From contig WNYE01000020.1 in the NCBI GenBank assembly GCA_021396245.1, positions 310,001 to 374,000 on the forward strand: a DNA stretch of 64,000 nt, read 5' to 3'. This document shows positions 13,401 to 25,000 of this stretch, in pieces. This stretch comes from Sporothrix humicola. Its lineage: Eukaryota; Ascomycota; Sordariomycetes; Ophiostomatales; Ophiostomataceae. How positions within the stretch are numbered: position 1 is the stretch's first letter; every line of letters begins with the position of its first letter. Below the pieces are notes generated by a model. The model saw nothing but the letters and a program-made list of their open reading frames with translations, was not told where the DNA came from and ran no database searches. The position numbers and the translations under genes were made by a program.

Positions 13401-14094
13401 CAGACATCACGAAATGGAGGGCGCAAAACTTTCAAGGACATGAAAAGTAACAAAGTAACAGGAAGAAAAACCGATAGATTCCGAAATGACTCGTCGTAGA
13501 TGCAAACAACATCCATCACTGGGGCTATATAAAACATGAGAGCTTCCTCAACAGGAGTAATCCAGAAAGGGCTGGGACAGGAATATACAAAAAAGGTAAG
13601 AAATAAAGAAAGAGCAACCGGTAAGAGGTATCTTCTCGAACACACAGTGAACATACAGTAAACAAGGGCTGCCCCTTTTCTCCGTTCTCCTGGTACAAAC
13701 ATATGGAAAGAAACAAGGTACAGGTAACACACCAAAGGAACAAAAGAAAGCAGCGCCCGCTTTTTCTTCTTTCCCCGTACAAAACCATGAGCATACATAA
13801 AAGGCGTGCGGAAGGAGGTATTTGTCAATCATAAACAAAAAGGATCGAAACAGACGAAAAAAAAGCAACAAAAGGAATTGACATAAGGCAGAAACATGGT
13901 CTGAACTCCAAAAGATAGGCAACAAATACAAAAACTGGAGACAAGTAAAAGGGCATTTCGTCGTGTGCAAAAAGAAATCAGCTAGCAAGGGGCATCAGGC
14001 CACGCTCACTGCCTCACTCTTCGTGCGATATTAATATGGCTCGCTCTCCGTCGTGAGCGACGGTGATCAGGTTGCAAAGTGCATAGTTCTGCAT
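10425..14094. other. Interval between MFS gene 5' end and scaffold gene 3' end
   Basis: It should hold the promoter and 5' leader of the MFS gene (right of 10424, pyrimidine-rich on the minus strand to about 11.0 kb) and the 3' UTR of the scaffold gene (left of 14095). Minus-strand frames at 13.2-14.0 kb encode only hydrophobic low-complexity peptides caused by a purine-rich + strand. TACGTCGTA occurs at 11771-11779 and TACGACGTA at 13099-13107. No gene is supported. Confidence 0.5.
10722..10753. repeat. (AGACAGAG)4 microsatellite
   Basis: Four perfect tandem copies of the 8-bp unit AGACAGAG, about 300 bp upstream of the MFS start codon, probably in its promoter or 5' leader. On the transcribed strand it reads as a CT-rich (CTCTGTCT) tract, a common feature of fungal leaders. 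Confidence 0.9.
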
Positions 14095-17000
14095 CTATGC
14101 TTCCTCCATGATCCCGCCCTCGCCACCACCTTCCTCGCGCCACTCACGGCTTTTCTCTGTCAACCGCTTGACGCCCGTCACACGGTTCGCCCAGAGGCCC
14201 TCGATTGGCGTGCGGAAGGTAAACGCACGCTGCGAGCTGATCACGCCAATGGCCTGGAGCACCGCCTTACGGCTGTCCCGACCAAAGACAGCCGGGTGGT
14301 TGATCCACTCTAGGCTGGCCTCGAGCTCGGCGTCCAGGGCTGCCACCGTTTTGGCATCAATGCCAGCCGTCGTGCCCATAGGGCCACCCAGGGCGTCGTT
14401 GGACCGGGTGCGTGGTAGCATGGCATTTGAGAGCGGGAAGCCGGATGCTGTAACAGAGGTCGCCGAGGCTGTGGGTGATGGAGTGTGCTTCCGGTCCGGT
14501 GTGCCGATCTGCATTATGGGCGAGCCCTCGCTGCCCGGGTGCGGTGTCGTGGGTACCGAGGTAACGCCGTTCTTGCCATTGCCGGGCAGAGGAGGAACGG
14601 GCGGCAGGCCACCCTTGCCCAAGCCCTTCAGAATAGACCGCGTCTCGTTCAGGAGAGTATGGGCACGCTCGTGCTGGCCGCGGCTGACCAGAGTAAGAGC
14701 ACGGGTCAGCATGTCGGATGTCAGTAGCTCCATCCGCCGCTGCACAATGCTCGGGTGAGGAGGAATGGGTGGTGTGTTCTGCCACGAGCGGGACTTGTGC
14801 TGGCTTGTTGCGGGGAGCATGGTGATCGCCAGAAGAGATGGCCGTGGCATCTGGACCACAGAGCCGTCACGCAGGATGTCACCCCAGCTCAAGTCGGCCT
14901 GGATAAGTGGCACCTCCTCGACGGACACAGTACGCGGCTCGTCTTGGTCCACGGGACCGCCAAGAGCTTCAAGGCCAGAGACAATTGTCTCCCATGCGTC
15001 CTGCGGCAGCTGCTCCTGTGATGTGTTGTCGGGCAGGATAACAAGCTGCACGAGAATGTCGCGCTTGTCACCAAACCGCAGGTCGCCCATCAGTGCTTCC
15101 GCATCACGGCCGGTTGCCCGCTTTGTGATCTGCAGTGCACCGCTGATCTTGTGGAACTTGGCCGGCGAGCCCTCGGGCAGCTTGAGCTTAAGCTTCACGT
15201 TCTGGTGCGACAACGTCTGCATAGAGCCGAGGCAGCCTGCCAGGCACTCCCGCAGCATCATCCAGTCCTTGACGTAGGTGTACGATGCCTTTGTGCGTGT
15301 TGACAGCTCAATCATCGTGTCAGGCTTGTGCGTCATTCCCAGGCCAAATGAGTGGATTGTAATCTTGGCCGCCTCTGCACGAGACACAACGAAGTCCACA
15401 CTGTCGGCGTCGGATGTCGATGCGTCGCTAATAAGCATGATTGTTGCAATGGGGTTGTTGTACTTGCGCTGCATAAGCAGGTCCATGGCGACATTAGCAC
15501 CCTCCACAACGTCTGCGCGGTGGCTCTTTTGGCCAACTGGCTTGATCGAAGACAGAACGCCGCTCCAGCCAGGCCACGACTTGGTTGTCATGCCCACCAC
15601 AGGAACGCCGCCGCCACCAGAGCCAAAAGTAACAAGTCCCATGCGATCGCGCTCACCAAGAGTGTGCACCATAAAGCGCAAAGCATCTCTGACCAGGTTG
15701 ATCTTGACGCCTTGCATCGACGAAGAAATAGGAACAACAACGACGACATCGATAGGAACATGGATGGAAGCTGAGGGGGCCGGCGTCAATGGGCTCTTTG
15801 TGTAACTTGTGTACTCAGTCGCAGCCGTGGTGATGGACTTGTTACCACCCCATGAGGATGCGAGAGACGACACGCGTTGCGGGCGCCCACTGCCAGGTGT
15901 CCGCTGTTGCCAGTCCTCCTCTTCCGTCTCCGAGAACTCGCCGCGGTCATAAGCAGGACTCCGCACAGGTGATGTCTCAACTGCATTCAGGTCGAGAAGC
16001 GCCTGCTGCCAAAGCTTGAGCTGGTTGCGGTTGTCGAAACGGAGGTGGAATTGCGGAAGCTCCGTCACAGACAGGCTCAATGTCAGGACGTTCTCGTCGA
16101 TTGTGCCAGTCTCTGTAACCTCGTTCAAGTGCTTCTTAATCAAGATGGAGCCCTTCAGTGTGCAGCGCGTCGTTTTGCGAACGGGGGCACCGTTTGCCTC
16201 CTCCCAATGCTGTTGTTGCGAGGCAGGTGTGGCATTGCCTGTGTTCTTCTTTTCCTTGACGCAAATAAGCATCTCGGCGAAAAGGAAACACTCAAGCTCC
16301 TGCCATGAAACCTTGTCCTTGCCAACACGCAGCGTGCCGTACAGGCGAAGCTTGCCGAATCGGCTGAAATCCAAGCCATGCCAATTATCAACACGGTTGC
16401 GCAGGTTCTCTGTCATCTCCTCAAGGACTTCGGGGGACTCGTAAGGGTAGAAGCGCGGCGCCGGCCGTTCTGGTGACGGCTGGCGGCCGAAGTTTTCGTT
16501 GCCGTTGGTGCGGGATGTATTCGGTGGTGGTAGTTGTGGTGTGCCAGAGTTGCTTGACTGTAGGTCTTCTGGATCAGCACGCCACTTGCAGTCAGGAACC
16601 TCGATAGTGATGAGGCAAGTAAGTGTCTGCTGTTGCCGTGACCGACTGATCGTAGGGAACTCAGAGCGCACGGTAACTGTGGGCGCCGGAATCGGGTTGC
16701 GTGTGATTGTCCGTGGGCTGGCCAGTGTCGTCTCCATGGCTTGAACATCGTAGTCGTGGGCACGTCGGGGACCGCTCTGGGTGGTTTCGGGATAGCCTCC
16801 TGATGATGCAACACCAGTGGCCTCGCTATCACTGCGGCCGTGCCTTGAGTTGGCACCACTAGCGTACCGGTCAACAGATGGCTCGCGTTCACGTTCCCGT
16901 TCGCGGTCGCGGTAGCTGCCTCTAGCCGAGCTGTCACGGCCACTTTCCCGTGTGCTCTCGCGAGTGCTATCACGCGCATTGTTGTGGTTGTGGTGGATGG

Positions 17001-18011
17001 TGCTCATGCCGGCACTGCTCGTGCTCATGACAGCGGGGCGTTGATTTGAACCCCGGCTAGGAGGGCGTGCTGTTTGCTCGTCCCATGCTGGTGTTGGAGT
17101 GCCAGTAATAGACCGGGTGTCATTGACTGACACCGACCTTACCAAGTTGGTGATTTTTTCTACGCCCAAGTTAGTCACCAATTCCAGCTAAAGCTGATAC
17201 AGTTATGACAATATAACATACCAATATCAAGAACATTACCGCCACGGCTGGTGTCGAGATGCAACGGGGCATTGCAAGTCGGGCAGTACTGAGATTCGAA
17301 TTCGCGAATGAACTCGTAGAAGCATGCTTCGTGTGAGACGTGGGTGCAAGAGAACTGCAGGATGCGCTCTCCACGAAGTGTGTGCTCTAGCGGCTCCTCA
17401 CAAACTGCGCATTCGCTGCCAACAAACGTGCGCTCGCGCCGAGTGCGGCTCCGGTCTGACGCCATGTTTGTCAAATGTCTCCCTGGAGGAGCCTCACGCG
17501 ATATTCCTGACGCAATAGATGCCGATGAGCGATATGATGGGGCGCCAAAGTTACCCCCTGATATAGATGAGTCTGTAGGAAAAGGAAATTAGTACAAGTC
17601 TGAAAAAAAAGATTCTAGATCATCAACATTAAACGCCACAAAAAACGTGGGCGGTGAGACGAAAGGTGGGCAAGGTAGGGGCAGGAAAAGCAGCATAAGA
17701 TGGCAAAGCAGCAGCGGGATAAAATTCGCAAGAGCGTGACGGAAGAGAGAATGTCAAGTAAAAATGCGAACAAAAGAAGTCGCCTTACTCTTCTCGGGGT
17801 ATATCGACGATCCTGTGGAGGACGTCGTAGACCGTCCGGCGCTTGAATATGTAGGGCGGTCGTAGTCGTTCCTCCAGCTAGGACTCTGAGGCTGCAGCCT
17901 GGTCGGGGAAAGCAGACCAAGGTCACGAAGGGCGGTTGATGAAATTTCGCCTTCTCTCAGGCGTTTCTCCTTGGACAAGCCGTTTGATGACTTGTTCGAT
18001 CGAAAGAACAT
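14095..18011 (-). CDS. Ste5/Far1-like pheromone MAPK scaffold (RING-PH-vWA)
   Basis: Three exons: 17789-18011, 17222-17572 and 14095-17159. Introns are 216 nt and 62 nt (the second has a GACTAAC branch site). The product is 1212 aa. The order of domains is that of the single Ste5/Far1-type scaffold of filamentous ascomycetes: a basic N-terminal segment (NKSSNGLSKEKRLR, membrane-binding candidate), a RING-H2 finger at 129-174 (CAVC, CTHVSHEAC, CPTC), a PH domain at about 452-583, and a von Willebrand A domain at about 655-840. In yeast, this class binds G-beta-gamma through the RING and assembles the pheromone MAPK cascade at the membrane. The vWA metal site is degenerate: the DxSxS position reads PISSS. 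Arg/Asp/Glu-rich and Ser-rich linkers lie between RING and PH. The start at 18011 is the first ATG of a coding-like N-terminal exon; an internal Met111 is an alternative. The family assignment is from domain order, not alignment. Confidence 0.88.
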
Positions 18012-21000
18012 GTGGAAAGAAGTGTCCGCTAGTTGGCGTAAAGATAGAAAAACAATGTCTCGGCGCAACTTCCTTTCCAAGAAGAAAGTATGGAGATAGA
18101 GAGGTGGCGACAAGGCGAACGTAAAAGAGAGAGATGTGAAGGAGATTTATCGTCTAGAATGTTTCGAATAATGTTCAGAATAATGTTCAGCACAATGATT
18201 TCGTAGCGGCGGGGAGGAAGAGAGAGAAGAAAGAGCAAGTCCGTGTGTCTGCGTGTGTGTCGTCGGCTGTTGTGTGTTTTGACGTCGGTATATGTTTCGT
18301 TGTTGCTTTGATGTGGATGTCGGTGTTGTCGTCGAGGCTGCTGCTGCTACTTGCTGCTTTTCGAGGTATGTGTTGTGGAAAAGGGGGTGGGCATGTAATA
18401 AGAATTTTGTGCTGATGCAGGGAGAGGTCCTCACCGTTTAGATTTTCTGGGGGATCAACAGTGACAGATGAAATCAAGGCTGGAAGATCCTTCTTTTCCA
18501 GACCTAGCCTGACAGAATTGTGTAGCTTTCGTTCTGCCCCCAAGAATTGAGGGTATGTGCGTACGAATGTATGCGCGTGTGTTCGTGCGCACGTCCGGTC
18601 GGCACAACAGGATAGGGAGAGTAAAGCCAAGGTACGTATCCGGCTGTCAAGTATGCAGACAGATATGATCCTTTGGGTTTCTCTTTTGGTCTGGCGGACT
18701 GTCCAAACTTTGGTACACCGTCCTTCCCGTGGCGGAGTAGGATAGAAGAGGGCAAACACAAAGCAGGGGTATCGTAGGCGAGTTGTCAAGCGAGTTGTCA
18801 AATGAACAGACTCGAAAGGAGGACGAATGCTTAGATACCGTCAAAGCACAGAAGACGGCACAGGTGCAGGTTGACCGGTTCCTATGCGGACGTACTCCCT
18901 GGCGTCGTATGCGCGGTGCAGTGAGGTTAGAAGGCTGATGGTAGCCTTTTTGAATAAAAAAAATGTGTGTCGAGTAAGAATAAAAGAAAGATTTGGAGAG
19001 AACAGTAAAATATTGCTGGTGGGGTGGTATTGGTGTTGGTGTGCAGCCTGTTTCAGAGCTGTTGTATCGACAATGCTGGGCCTACTGATGAAAAAACAAG
19101 CGTGGCGTTCATGGCAGTTCCTCAGATCGTTGCAAGGTCACTGATGCCGAAAGAGGCGTCGATCATGGATAGGATAAAAAGACACTCGGCGGTCAGAGCG
19201 CACAGGCGTGGTCGTGGGTTGATCAGCAGTCCAGCCGGGCGAGAGTTTGGGTGAGAGAGGCGCAACACCGATGAAGGCGTGGCGAAAATGGCTGGCGATT
19301 GTTGGACGAGGGAGCGAAAGGTAAAAAGAAAACCACTGTCGGTCTGTACAGAAGCACACTTATTCTTGGTCAGACTCTGGAGGAAAAGGAGGGGTGCGGT
19401 GGCATTGAGTGCAAGTCATGGGTAACAGGAGAGCAGGAAAACGATGTCAAGCAACCAGAGCCATCAACGAGAGAGAGAAAAGAGGTGTGTTTGTGCGGAT
19501 GCAGCTTGGTCGTGCGCACATGTGAAGGAGTGTTCGTGCGCTTGTTCTGGCCAGCGTCGTGTGGGCAGGCAAAGGGCAAAGCACCCTTTTGAATTTGAAA
19601 GGGTTTGTTGACGTTAAGGTCAAAGTGAAGGGTGTGAAAATCGGCAGATAAAAGGAAAATCAGGGGATATGATGAGGGACGTGAATGGGTATTTTGCATA
19701 CCTTTAAAGGGTGAGATGGAGGCGAGAGCGAAAGTAAAAAAGAAGAAGAAAGAGTAAACCGTCCCGTGTCTCCGTTTTCTGCTGAAATATCGTATGAAAG
19801 AGGGGTGCGCGGTTGTTTAAGAGTGCGCCACCGTTTTGCGTTCTCGGCGCTCGTGAGAGGATATGCGCAGGTTGCGATGTTGACGAAAGAAAAGGAGAGA
19901 ATCAAAACAACAGATCGAAAAAGAGAAGGAAAGACCGTGAGGGCGAAGAGAACAAGATCGAGAAAGAGAGAAAGAAAGGAAAGAAGTGAGGTAAGAACGA
20001 GGAAAGAGCAGCTGCGAGCAAGGTGACAATTGAGGAAGGAGCAGCAAGGAGGGAAGGAGCAAGCAGCAGCACCCAGCAAAGGAAACTCAGGGGACCAGGG
20101 CCCAGAAGAAAAGAGCAGAACAGATTGGTCAATGGGATGCAAAAAGGGCCCTGGCACTGCGCCAGAACGTGGGTCTCTCCCGACTAACTCTAGAAAAAAA
20201 AAATAGAGAAAAAAGAAGGGCCCGAAAATGAAGAAGAAAAACGACGGGGGTGTCTTGTTCCTCAGCTGTCTTCGCTGGCTCGGGTCTTTAACAGCGGGCG
20301 GCCGTTGGGAAGGGAAAGGGGAGGGTTGGTAGTCTGGCGCCGGTGCAAAGTCGGTCGGTTGTCTTCCCCTGATTTTGGGGGAGGAAAGAACGATGGAGCA
20401 CCAGGGTCGATGGGGCAGCGATCCCTAGTCGTTAATAACCCCAAATCGACCAGGTACCTATACTTGCAACTGCGCTTGAAAATGTGCTCCCGTCAAGGTA
20501 ACGGGGACAAAACATGAGATGGCAGACTGTCCAGGAAGGAGCGATGATGGTGACCTGCAAAGAGACGACAGAAGTGAGAATGCTGGAGCGCTCTTTCCCA
20601 AGCGAACGGGATGTGTCGACAGGGACACAGAGTGTTGTTGGAAAGTGGCAATAAGGAAGGAGCGGGACGAGCGAGAGGGAAGGAAGAGGCGAGCGGCGCT
20701 GGTAAGTGAAGGAAGGGGCATGCAGCACATAATGACTAAATGCGAATATGGCGTGGCAAGAATAGGTGTCTTCTCAATGCAAGCCGTCTTACCCTTAATG
20801 GAAGCAAGGGGAATATTGAAAGGGCAGGTGATGCAAGCAGCTCTCATTCGCAAAATACATTGGACGGACAGTTACCGGTATGCACTCTTTTCCTTTGAGT
20901 CTTTGTTTGTTATTTGCATCACCACACTTTCCAAGATATAAAGTGTCTTCACATCCGAATATTATGTGGACAACTGTGCTGTTTTTGTGATACTTGAATA

Positions 21001-21300
21001 ATATGCATCTAGTACAGGAAACTTCAGGAGATTCAGCTATATACGAGGTCGAGGTATATTACAAGTACAGGTACATTTGACAGCCGTCTAGCACTGCTGG
21101 CGCAAAAGTAGCTTTTCTGCCATCGCCTTTTGTAACAGCCCATGAAGAGAAGAAGAAAGAATAAAGAAAATAAAGGCACGAGAAAAAAAGAATAGTCAAA
21201 GTGGACAGACGCTAAAAGAGGAAGAATACTTTACATGGACAGGGGTCAGGGAGGGGATATCGACGACGGGCCTTCTCAAAAAGACTACCGTTTTCCCTTT
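18012..21300. other. Probable long leader/promoter of the scaffold gene
   Basis: From 18.0 to about 20.2 kb the minus strand is strongly CT-rich, with tracts such as 19880-20030 and 18190-18330, in the same sense as the scaffold gene that starts at 18011. This fits a long 5' leader or a promoter. Minus-strand frames here (for example 18187-18801 and 19660-20157) are Leu/Ser/Phe-rich by-products of that bias. No domain or splice-consistent coding structure was seen. Confidence 0.4.
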
Positions 21301-22071
21301 CTTGGCAACTTGACCTGAAGTGCGGCCCTGTCATCTAATTCCTCTTCTCTCTGGCTTCCGAAAAATTCGGCCCCTGGAGACAAAGTCTCCCACAACCCCT
21401 GTTTTCTCTCTTTCCCTCCTTCTCGCCCACCCCACTATGTCTGCCACCATGCAACCCAACCCCTGTAAGGCACGCCAGGACGCACTAATGCGTTAGGGTT
21501 GCTTCTTTCACCAAGGGGAGCAAAAGAAAGGAAAGGAAAAGATGCCATGATCTTCTTGGACGTTTTGCAGCACAAGAATTTCTCCGTTCTTTCGTCCCAG
21601 GGGCCCCCCGTAAGCCACGAGCATCCTTCTTCCCATGCATCTAACTTGAAGAGTGTGAAATGGACCCCTCCATCCATCTCGACAACCTTGCCCTTCTTCT
21701 CCCCTGGTTCCCAATCCTGCTTCTTGTGCGTTGGAGCACCGTTCTCTTGGGAGGCAACATGTCCGTGTGTGCTTTCGCCTTCGTGAGTAACGAACCCAAG
21801 AAAGAAAGCGAGAAGACCCAAATAGAAACACCAAGACCTGTTTTTGTCCATATCACATATCGTCTGTCTGCCTCTTCCTTGTCCTTGCCTGTCGTATTCC
21901 AGGGGCTACTGGGAAGAGCTACCACAGTAGAGTCTGGGCCAAAATGTGAAAAGAGCCAACAAGCATAGACCATGCTGACGATGAAAGAAGACTGAAAGAT
22001 GAATTGTGACATACATTCTCAGTCGACGTATTCACATAGCGTGCGGCATGCAGCAACTGAGTTCCTCACAG

Positions 22072-22082
22072 GTACGGAGTAC
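22072..22082. repeat. Palindrome-like GTACGGAGTAC element
   Basis: GTAC-GGA-GTAC, the same element (opposite orientation) as at 4615-4625, in the gene-poor interval. Confidence 0.6.
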
Positions 22083-25000
22083 AAAGATCCCCAAAAGTGG
22101 AAGTGAGGAACAGCCGCGCCAGCATCTGCAACCAAAACTTTGTCATGCAGAACTCCACGGTGCCTTGCTCCTGCAGCTTTGGATGCATGATATCTTCCGA
22201 ACAGCATGCAGGCGGCGCGGTGAGTTGCCTGATGTGGCCAATGTGGGACATCTCGATGCTTCCACAGCGTATTCTGTGCCCTTGTCACCAGCCTCTGTAT
22301 CGTTCTTTCTGCTGGATACCGAGCCTCTGGGGTGAGAAACAAGAGACTTGCCCCTTGCGTTGTGTGACCGCTTCTTTCTTCCGAATGTAGCACAACAGCA
22401 CCATGCTGTTGCAGTGGTCATGCCCTCGGGGCGCTGCCTTGTCTGTCCCAACTAACAGATCAAAGTTTAAACCAACAGGCAAGCGGACAAACAGACCACA
22501 ATGCAGGGCGGCGGTTGGTACCGGGCCACTGTAACGACCGAGCCAGAAAGCTCTGCCCACTGCCGGTATTGTTATTGGTGCCGGCGTCATTGCCGGCCTC
22601 GTATTCTTCTTTTAGGTGGCAACTAATATGATAAGAATCATAAATAACAAGAGATCCGCACACAATAGCAGGTGCAAAACAGCGACACTTGCAAACATGA
22701 AGTAGAAAATGATCTGGACTTTGCCGCCAAGTGTGAACATTGCGTTGCCCATGCGCTTGGAAGCCATGGAAGGCAAGAAAGAAGGTTGATGGCCTGCAAC
22801 AACGGCCGTGCCACATGCTACGGACGAAATGTCATTGGGCAGCAGGAGTGGCCGATAAAATTAGCTGCGCCATGCTAGTCGGTAGCTACATCTGCACGTT
22901 CTGCTGTAGCGTTGTTGGCAAAAACAAGATGAGGAAAGGCTGATATTAGCTGTCCGACGCAAGGGACGGAGGTGATGTGTCGCAAAACCTGTCCGGCCCC
23001 CAGCCGCAAACCATGTGCGGCAAATGTGGTTTGGCGGTTTCCTGTGTGTCCACTGGAAGAAACATCAGAACGGAACATCTGGGGAGCGTGTGGCAGATGA
23101 GAACCTTAGATCCTTGACTCACCTCTCACAACAAAACGGTCAGGCCGCGAACTGGTTTCTTGTTTCATCGTGCCCCCAATGCATATCATTGCCCTGTGTG
23201 GCATAGAAACCCATGGTGGGACAGAAACATCTGGCAGCAAAACGCGCCGTGGGAGGGCAACCTCGTGTCGTCAGACAGGCACGAAATGCCTACACGGTAC
23301 TGTGTAATAATGGCAAGAACATGACACGAGGAAAGACATGCACAAAATAATGAGCGGCGGTTTTTTTTTTCTCCAAAAAAGGACACTGTCTTGCTGGTCT
23401 TTCGTTAGTGCGCCCGCTGCCACGAGGCTTCTTGGGAGGTTGTCCCGCTGCCACGCTGCCACGCTTTTTGAGCAAAGTCGACTCCGCTTCATTTGATTTG
23501 ACACTTTCGTATCATCAGAAAAAACGTGGCCTGGCAGGTCGCGGATCACGACGAAAGGAGCGGATGGGCCACAAGCCTCCACCCAATAGGCCGTTTAAAC
23601 TGTTCTTTTTGTTTTGGTGTCTTCCTTTGCTGCGACTATGAGATCCGCATCTCACGAAGTAATATATTGGCAATCATGTCGAAATCGCAAGTTCACTCTC
23701 TTGATGAACGGCTGGCCCCGCAGCCATTTCGGAGCCCAATAACGGAGCAACCATAGTGCCGCGGCGTTCCTGGTAGTGTGCAATTCGCATGGGCTCGAAT
23801 ATTAGCAAAAAAAAAGAAAGTCCCCAGTCGCCAAACCATGTGGCGAGCAACTTTAAAACTTGTCCAAGGAGAGATACAACATGCGCGAGGACGGGCGTAA
23901 CCTCTTGTTTCTGGCGGAATTGCATCCGGGGTGCGTGTTGCTAGTCGTGGTTTGGTCCCTGACCTTGGCTCGTCGATAGCGTGGCAAATGAAGAAAAAAT
24001 TGTCTCGAAAGGAGGGGGAGAAACAAGGTGACGACAAAAAAAGAATCATGGAGGGCGGAGGGATCTTGGATATCCGCAAGATTGCACGAAGAAGGCCCTA
24101 ATTACGGGCTGTCTTGACAAGCAGGTGCATCTTCAAAACAAAAGATTAGGCAGGAAGATATCTTACAAGACCTTGAAAGTGCAATTCCAAAATCCAGGCA
24201 AGAGGCACCAGGAGCCCCTTCCAAATTGGTCTTGCATTACGCATCGCTCTCCCAACTAGGAAATGGCGATGTGGTCGAAGCTTCTTGTGCGCGGAGCAGC
24301 TTCTGCACCATGACCAGAGTAGAAAAGGGGTGGAACGTGGTGGCTGACACCATGCAGAATCGCTCGTAATGATCCTGGTTCTTGGTTTCTGGAATTACTA
24401 TTCCTTGACGACAAAGAACCATGATGCATGATCTCGACAACATAACGAGTACCTGCAGCCCCTGTGATTGTTTACAGTGCCGAAAAAGTACGAGCACGAA
24501 ACCTACTATTTCCAAGATCGCTCTTTCTCGTTCTGTGCATCTACATACAAAGTTGATACAGAACGGCAAGAGTGATCCTTCGGTGTCAGCTACGACATCC
24601 ATGCCTTCCTGTATCAGCAGCCACAACAACGGCTTCCCTTTTCGGCATCCTGCATCGGCAGGAGCGATTTGACCACTCCACTCCATTGTTGACAGCGACA
24701 AGCAAGCCAAATCAAGAAGGGACGAACTGGGCAACCCATTGCGCCGCCCACATTTGTCTCCCAAAAGAAAAGTTCTTCTGTTTAAACGTTCTAGCCTCCT
24801 TGTTCTGTTTATCACAAAACAATCAACTGTTTTTACGAAAAGCATCCACACCCCCTTCGTCTCCTCTCACCCTAGAACATCGACGGCGCCAGCACGGCGT
24901 CTCTTGGCCGCAATGTTATTTACGAATACATGATACAAGAGTGCGAGATGTGTCGCACTACGAACACGCCGTCTGGCGACCTGTAACGGCTGTCTAGATG

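Noticed and set aside
13247..13988. Hydrophobic minus-strand frames resembling membrane proteins
   Set aside because: They come from a purine-rich + strand; Phe/Leu/Ser-rich, no conserved start, and overlap in two phases.
19660..20157. 165-codon minus-strand frame with apparent membrane segments
   Set aside because: Low-complexity product of a CT-rich leader region upstream of the scaffold gene.
24237..24851. 204-codon minus-strand frame
   Set aside because: Longest frame in the gene-poor zone but no motif, no leader-like start and unusual Cys/Met/Arg mix; length is not beyond chance in 19 kb.
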